A model generated the notes under the pieces. That model was not told where the DNA came from. It saw only the letters and a list, made by a program, of their open reading frames with translations, and ran no database searches. DNA of 21,977 nucleotides, from contig BLXT01008249.1 in the NCBI GenBank assembly GCA_019648995.1, positions 504,646 through 526,622 of the forward strand, given 5' to 3'. The DNA comes from Plakobranchus ocellatus. Lineage: Eukaryota; Mollusca; Gastropoda; Plakobranchidae. The position numbers and the translations under genes were made by a program. The first letter of the stretch is position 1. Every line of letters starts with the position of its first letter. This document shows, piece after piece, positions 18,520 through 21,977 of the stretch.

Positions 18520-21356
18520 CTGAATGAATGAATGAAGTAGTGTCAGTGAATAATAAACTGTGTTATAAGGTAATGAACAAAGGATTTGATATGAAAATTG
18601 CTTCTCCCGCCCCCCACACACACTGCCACTACCACCAAGTATTGTCATGGAGACATTAAAAAAAATAAGATTTCCAATTTCCTAAATTTTTATCATGTCT
18701 TTTCAAAAACATATGTAAACTATAAAAAAAGCTCAATGAAGAGCCTAAAAATCAATTAAATTAAAATCAATTTAAAAATATTAAACAGGCTGATGTTATG
18801 AAAACAAAGAGCTTGATCTTTCATCTTTCATAATCTACAAGTTTATCAAATATTTTCAAAAATTTTGGGTATCTACAGATAAAATAAATAAATGGATAAA
18901 CATATAAAAAAAACCCCAACCTAATTGAAAAAGAGACACTAAAAAAAAAAGTAAATTATCCTAACTAAATGCAACAAGGGCCACAGTGATGCAAAACACC
19001 ACCCACCTAGTTGGGCCTTTGCTTTTTCTGCCTCCTCCAGCATTCTTTCTTCCTCTTCCTCCTCTGGTGTTTTTACATGTAGAGCTGTCACCTGGCCGGC
19101 CACCCATTTAGGCACGGCACCAGCAGTAGGTTCTTCGTCATCTCCCTTGTCCTCCTTGTCGGTTTCCAGAGTAACATACTGCCCATGTTGCTCACACCCA
19201 ATGTCAAAGATATACTTGCCACGACCTTCAGGCTGCATGAGATTCAATAAAAAAAGGCATTAATGGGATGCAGTTGGAGAGCAAAAATAAATGAAGTCTG
19301 GAAAGTTGCAAATAAATCACTTACAATAATTTTATAGACTTGGTAATTATGGGCATAATCTTCATATGAAAAAGGCTAATTAAGACTTGTATACAAAAAC
19401 GTGTCATATGAGAATGAGTGAACTGTAAAAACAAATTGTTTTAATGACCAAGTAAAGTTTTAGATTAAAGCCATGTTAAAAAAAGCCTAAATAAAGGTTT
19501 GAACTACATTCATTTGTTGTCAAATAGGTGAAAAATAAACACAATTGAATCTCACGAAAAGCCACTACAAAAACTCACAATATCAGTGTTTAATTATAAA
19601 TTTTATAATGAACCTACGTAAACTTCAAGTTCATGACAAAGCTTGTGATTCACTTTGACAAAGTAAGATAAAATGATGCCATTTGAGAGCAAAATTATAA
19701 ATTTTTTTTACAGCATGCATCTGCCTATAATAAAGGATAATGATTTGTTAAATGACAAAAAAAGAAAAAATTACTTTCGCTTTTTATGTTTGGCGAAAAA
19801 ATAAAGACTACAGGTTTTGGCTTAAAAATAAAGACTGTGAATTTTGAGATATAATAAATAATTTTTTTTTATCAAAATGTAAAAGATGGTTTTTATGCAT
19901 GCTCAACTGAATACATATACTCTGAATTCGACCTTTAATCTCTGCATCTGCCAAGACCTCCAAGCTATTTGTCTTACTATTTCCAAGAGTGATTTTTACT
20001 GACAAGCATCTTATGAATTTCTATACATGTTGTCAGATGTATTAGTACAGCCAGTTTTATCTCTATCGATACTTCTGTTTGCTTGCTTGATTCCAGCCGT
20101 GAATATGAGCTAGGAGACATAGAAAAGGCTTTGTAGATCTTTACCAAATACATATTTTCACATAAATGTAAAAATTACATAGACTTTGGCCTGTGAAAAG
20201 CCACAAAAAAAAAAATTTCAATTCCACAAGTTACTTCCACATACATGACATAGACAAAAATAGAAATAAGTGGAGTTGTACCAATTGAAGGGCACACTTA
20301 CCCTGTTATCTTTGAAGAGTCCAGCATATTTATGGTTGGCATGAATAAGTTCACCATGTCCCTCCCAGCGACCGTTGCTCCACATACCCACATATCTTGA
20401 GCCAGTGAGTGCGTACAGATAGGTGCCTCGCCCATGCCTGACATGATTCTGCCACTCACCCTCATAGGTGTCACCATTTACATAGGAATATTTGCCAAAA
20501 CCACAGCGCTGGTCTTCTACCCAGCTCCCTGAAAAATCATATAAAAAGCCAAATTCTTAAGTTCATATTTTTTTTTTAACTTCTGTATCATATAAGAATA
20601 TAAAAAAAAAAGCCACATTTTTAAGATCATATTTTTTCCTTCCGTATCATATTGAAACATGAAGATCATAAAAAAGCCAAATTGGCAAATAATTTTAATT
20701 TACTTTTGTATCATATTGAAATATTAAGAAAAAAAAAAATAATAAGATCATATTTTTTAACTTCTGTAACTTATTTAGATATTAAAGTCATAAAAAAGCC
20801 AAAATGTCGAGTTATTTTTTTACTCTTGCCCCATATTGAAATATTAAGATTAAAAAGAAAACAAATTTGAAAAACCTTAGTTTAAAAAATTTTGTATCAT
20901 GGAGAAATATTAAGGTCAGAAAACAGGCAAATTTTCATGTTCATAATTTTTTTCACTTTGGTATCATACTGAAATATTAAAGTCATAAAAATGAAAAATT
21001 ATAAGTTCAATTTTTTTGTATCCCACTGATGTATTTAGAGTTTCAACTCTTAAAAGTATGTGACAATTTTTTTTCAAATTGATAAAAAAAAAACCTTTCG
21101 AGTATTGGAGTGTAGACTCGAGTTAGACCCCCACAATGTGAATAGAAGAATGGAAGGCATTGTTTTGTTTGTTGCATACAAGTTTTATATCAACATAAAA
21201 ATGATCAAAAATAATAATCTTACATTACTTTCTTAGTTATTGGAAAAAAAGAGAAACTTACCTTCATATTTTGAGCCATCCGGGTAAATGAAAGTTCCCT
21301 GCCCATGTTTCTTGTTTTTGACATATTCTCCCATATATCGAGCCCCATTCTTGAAT
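18170..21356 (-). CDS. RSPH1: RSPH1 radial spoke head protein, C-terminal part, four exons (5' partial)
   Basis: Read on the minus strand the exons are 21356-21262, 20528-20302, 19232-19007 and 18519-18170. They join in frame (phases 2, 1, 0, 1) into 298 residues plus stop, with GT-AG sites throughout. RSPH1 is a MORN-repeat protein of the radial spoke head in motile-cilium axonemes; human loss causes primary ciliary dyskinesia. About five MORN units are visible, for example [32 protein letters not shown] and [16 protein letters not shown], followed by [14 protein letters not shown] (human KYVFDVGCEQHGEY) and PKW. After that comes an acidic coiled-coil-like region and an Ala/Glu/Gly-rich tail. 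The first MORN units and the start codon lie right of the window. Confidence 0.95.
18520..19006 (-). other. RSPH1 last intron
   Basis: AT-rich intron with tttcattcattcattcag at its 3' end. A GCC(CCC)-rich spot lies near 18605-18640. No further feature. Confidence 0.8.
19007..19232 (-). CDS. RSPH1: RSPH1 exon: end of MORN region and acidic linker
   Basis: The minus-strand acceptor is ctcatgcag and the donor gtgggt. Seventy-five codons plus one base encode [19 protein letters not shown], an acidic [10 protein letters not shown] stretch, [11 protein letters not shown] and [19 protein letters not shown]. The split codon joins the next exon as Glu. Confidence 0.93.
19233..20301 (-). other. RSPH1 intron
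   Basis: AT-rich intron. No repeat family or coding signal seen. Confidence 0.75.
20302..20528 (-). CDS. RSPH1: RSPH1 exon: central MORN repeats
   Basis: The minus-strand acceptor is gatttttcag and the donor gtaagt. Two bases complete a Gly codon and 75 codons follow, covering three MORN units and the start of the last: [52 protein letters not shown] and [14 protein letters not shown]. One unit has RCGFG where RHGxG is usual. Confidence 0.95.
20532..21040. repeat. AT-rich minisatellite, about eight units of about 62 bp
   Basis: A diverged unit built on GTATCATATTGAAATATTAA, then (A/G)TCATAAAAAAGCCAAATT and a T-rich run, recurs. The GTATCAT-like anchor is at 20585, 20644, 20708, 20766, 20828, 20894, 20961 and 21018, a spacing of 57-67. 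It fills most of the RSPH1 intron between 20529 and 21261. Confidence 0.85.
21262..21356 (-). CDS. RSPH1: RSPH1 exon: N-most MORN unit in the window
   Basis: The minus-strand acceptor is aattctccag and the donor gtaagt. It enters in phase 2 (last base of a codon), gives 31 codons and one leftover base: [20 protein letters not shown], then [11 protein letters not shown]. Only a few positions differ from human RSPH1. Confidence 0.95.
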
Positions 21357-21977
21357 CTGGAGAATTAAATTCATGCCTGGTGAGTGCGTGAGTCAGTAAA
21401 AGGATCTCATATCTAATAAATGAAAAGAGAACACTGGCAAGTTTTAGTACATTGTAATAGACCTCTAGATGCACATAGCCCTGATCTTTTGTTGTAAACT
21501 TTAGCCTTTGAGCCTCTTTTTGCAGCTGCGCACCAATGGAAATGTAAGCTAGGTACTTGGTCCTCCCTCTGACAAAGGTTGCACTTGTCAAGGTTCAATT
21601 CAGAGGGTTTTACTTTTGTTTGATGTATGAGGTAAATCTCTGGCAAATAGAGAGCAGTAATCGTCAGTGTTAAGTCTATGGACGATACTGCTTTTCATTT
21701 CACTACCACAGAATTCCTCGTTAATGCATTATTGCAATGTAATTAAAAAAAACCCCAGCAACTGCTTCGGCAAGATCTGTAACGCTTTCCCCTCTAATCA
21801 ATCCCAAAGATAACCCTGCAACAGCTTATTAAAACGTAACATAATGCAAATGAAATAAGGCAAACTCTTTGTTTTTAGGTTTCTTCCCATCACTAACCTA
21901 CTCCCCTTTCATCAACCTATTTGAGAAGCAAAGGGCTTTTCGTGACTTAACTTTGTCTGAGGGTTTTTTTTTTTGTT
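21357..21977 (-). other. RSPH1 upstream intron (partial)
   Basis: No earlier RSPH1 exon could be found up to the window edge. The two overlapping minus-strand open frames at about 21220-21646 lack MORN or any other known motif. Confidence 0.7.

Noticed and set aside
18166-18648. Additional frames over the RSPH1 tail, including Leu-rich and Ser/Pro/Ala-rich ones on the + strand and a Gln/Lys-rich one on the - strand
   Set aside because: These are other readings of the same low-complexity codon runs. Only the frame continuing the RSPH1 splice phases is supported.
21220-21646. Overlapping minus-strand frames of 123 and 77 residues upstream of the RSPH1 exon
   Set aside because: The 123-residue one runs through the exon in the wrong frame and the other lies in the intron. 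Neither has a known motif.

Overview
This is a eukaryotic, AT-rich and intron-rich window, almost certainly from an animal. It holds GT-AG spliced genes, long A and T runs, microsatellites, minisatellites, a SINE family and small DNA transposons. Two of the three genes encode motile-cilium proteins. An invertebrate, perhaps a mollusc, fits the compact introns and repeat content, but the taxon is an inference. There are no bacterial-type operons, no CRISPR array, and no rRNA or tRNA gene.

Layout. (1) 490-6438, + strand: the C-terminal part of ZPR1 in seven exons. The N-terminal half lies left of the window. (2) 6439-12567: ZPR1 3' flank and intergenic DNA. It holds a probable pogo-like TA-flanked element (6740-7585), a second SINE copy, a G-run motif, a 310-base assembly gap (10611-10920) and a 256-bp element with 36-bp inverted ends (11156-11411). 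(3) 12616 (or 12568)-15240, + strand: a complete three-exon CFAP68 (C11orf1 family) gene. (4) 15241-18169: the space between two convergent genes. (5) 18170-21356, - strand: the C-terminal part of RSPH1 in four exons, with MORN repeats and then an Ala/Glu/Gly-rich tail. Its 5' exons lie right of the window.

How the genes relate. CFAP68 is a microtubule inner protein of ciliary doublets and RSPH1 is a radial spoke head protein, so two axonemal genes sit tail to tail about 2.9 kb apart. ZPR1 is a housekeeping zinc-finger protein with no obvious link to cilia.

All exon boundaries were set by hand from GT-AG sites, phase continuity and recalled similarity to the human proteins. Phases agree across every junction. 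I found no novel multi-gene system. The most unusual items are a partial tandem duplication that copies a ZPR1 splice acceptor and exon start, the convergent ciliary pair, and the repeat elements.
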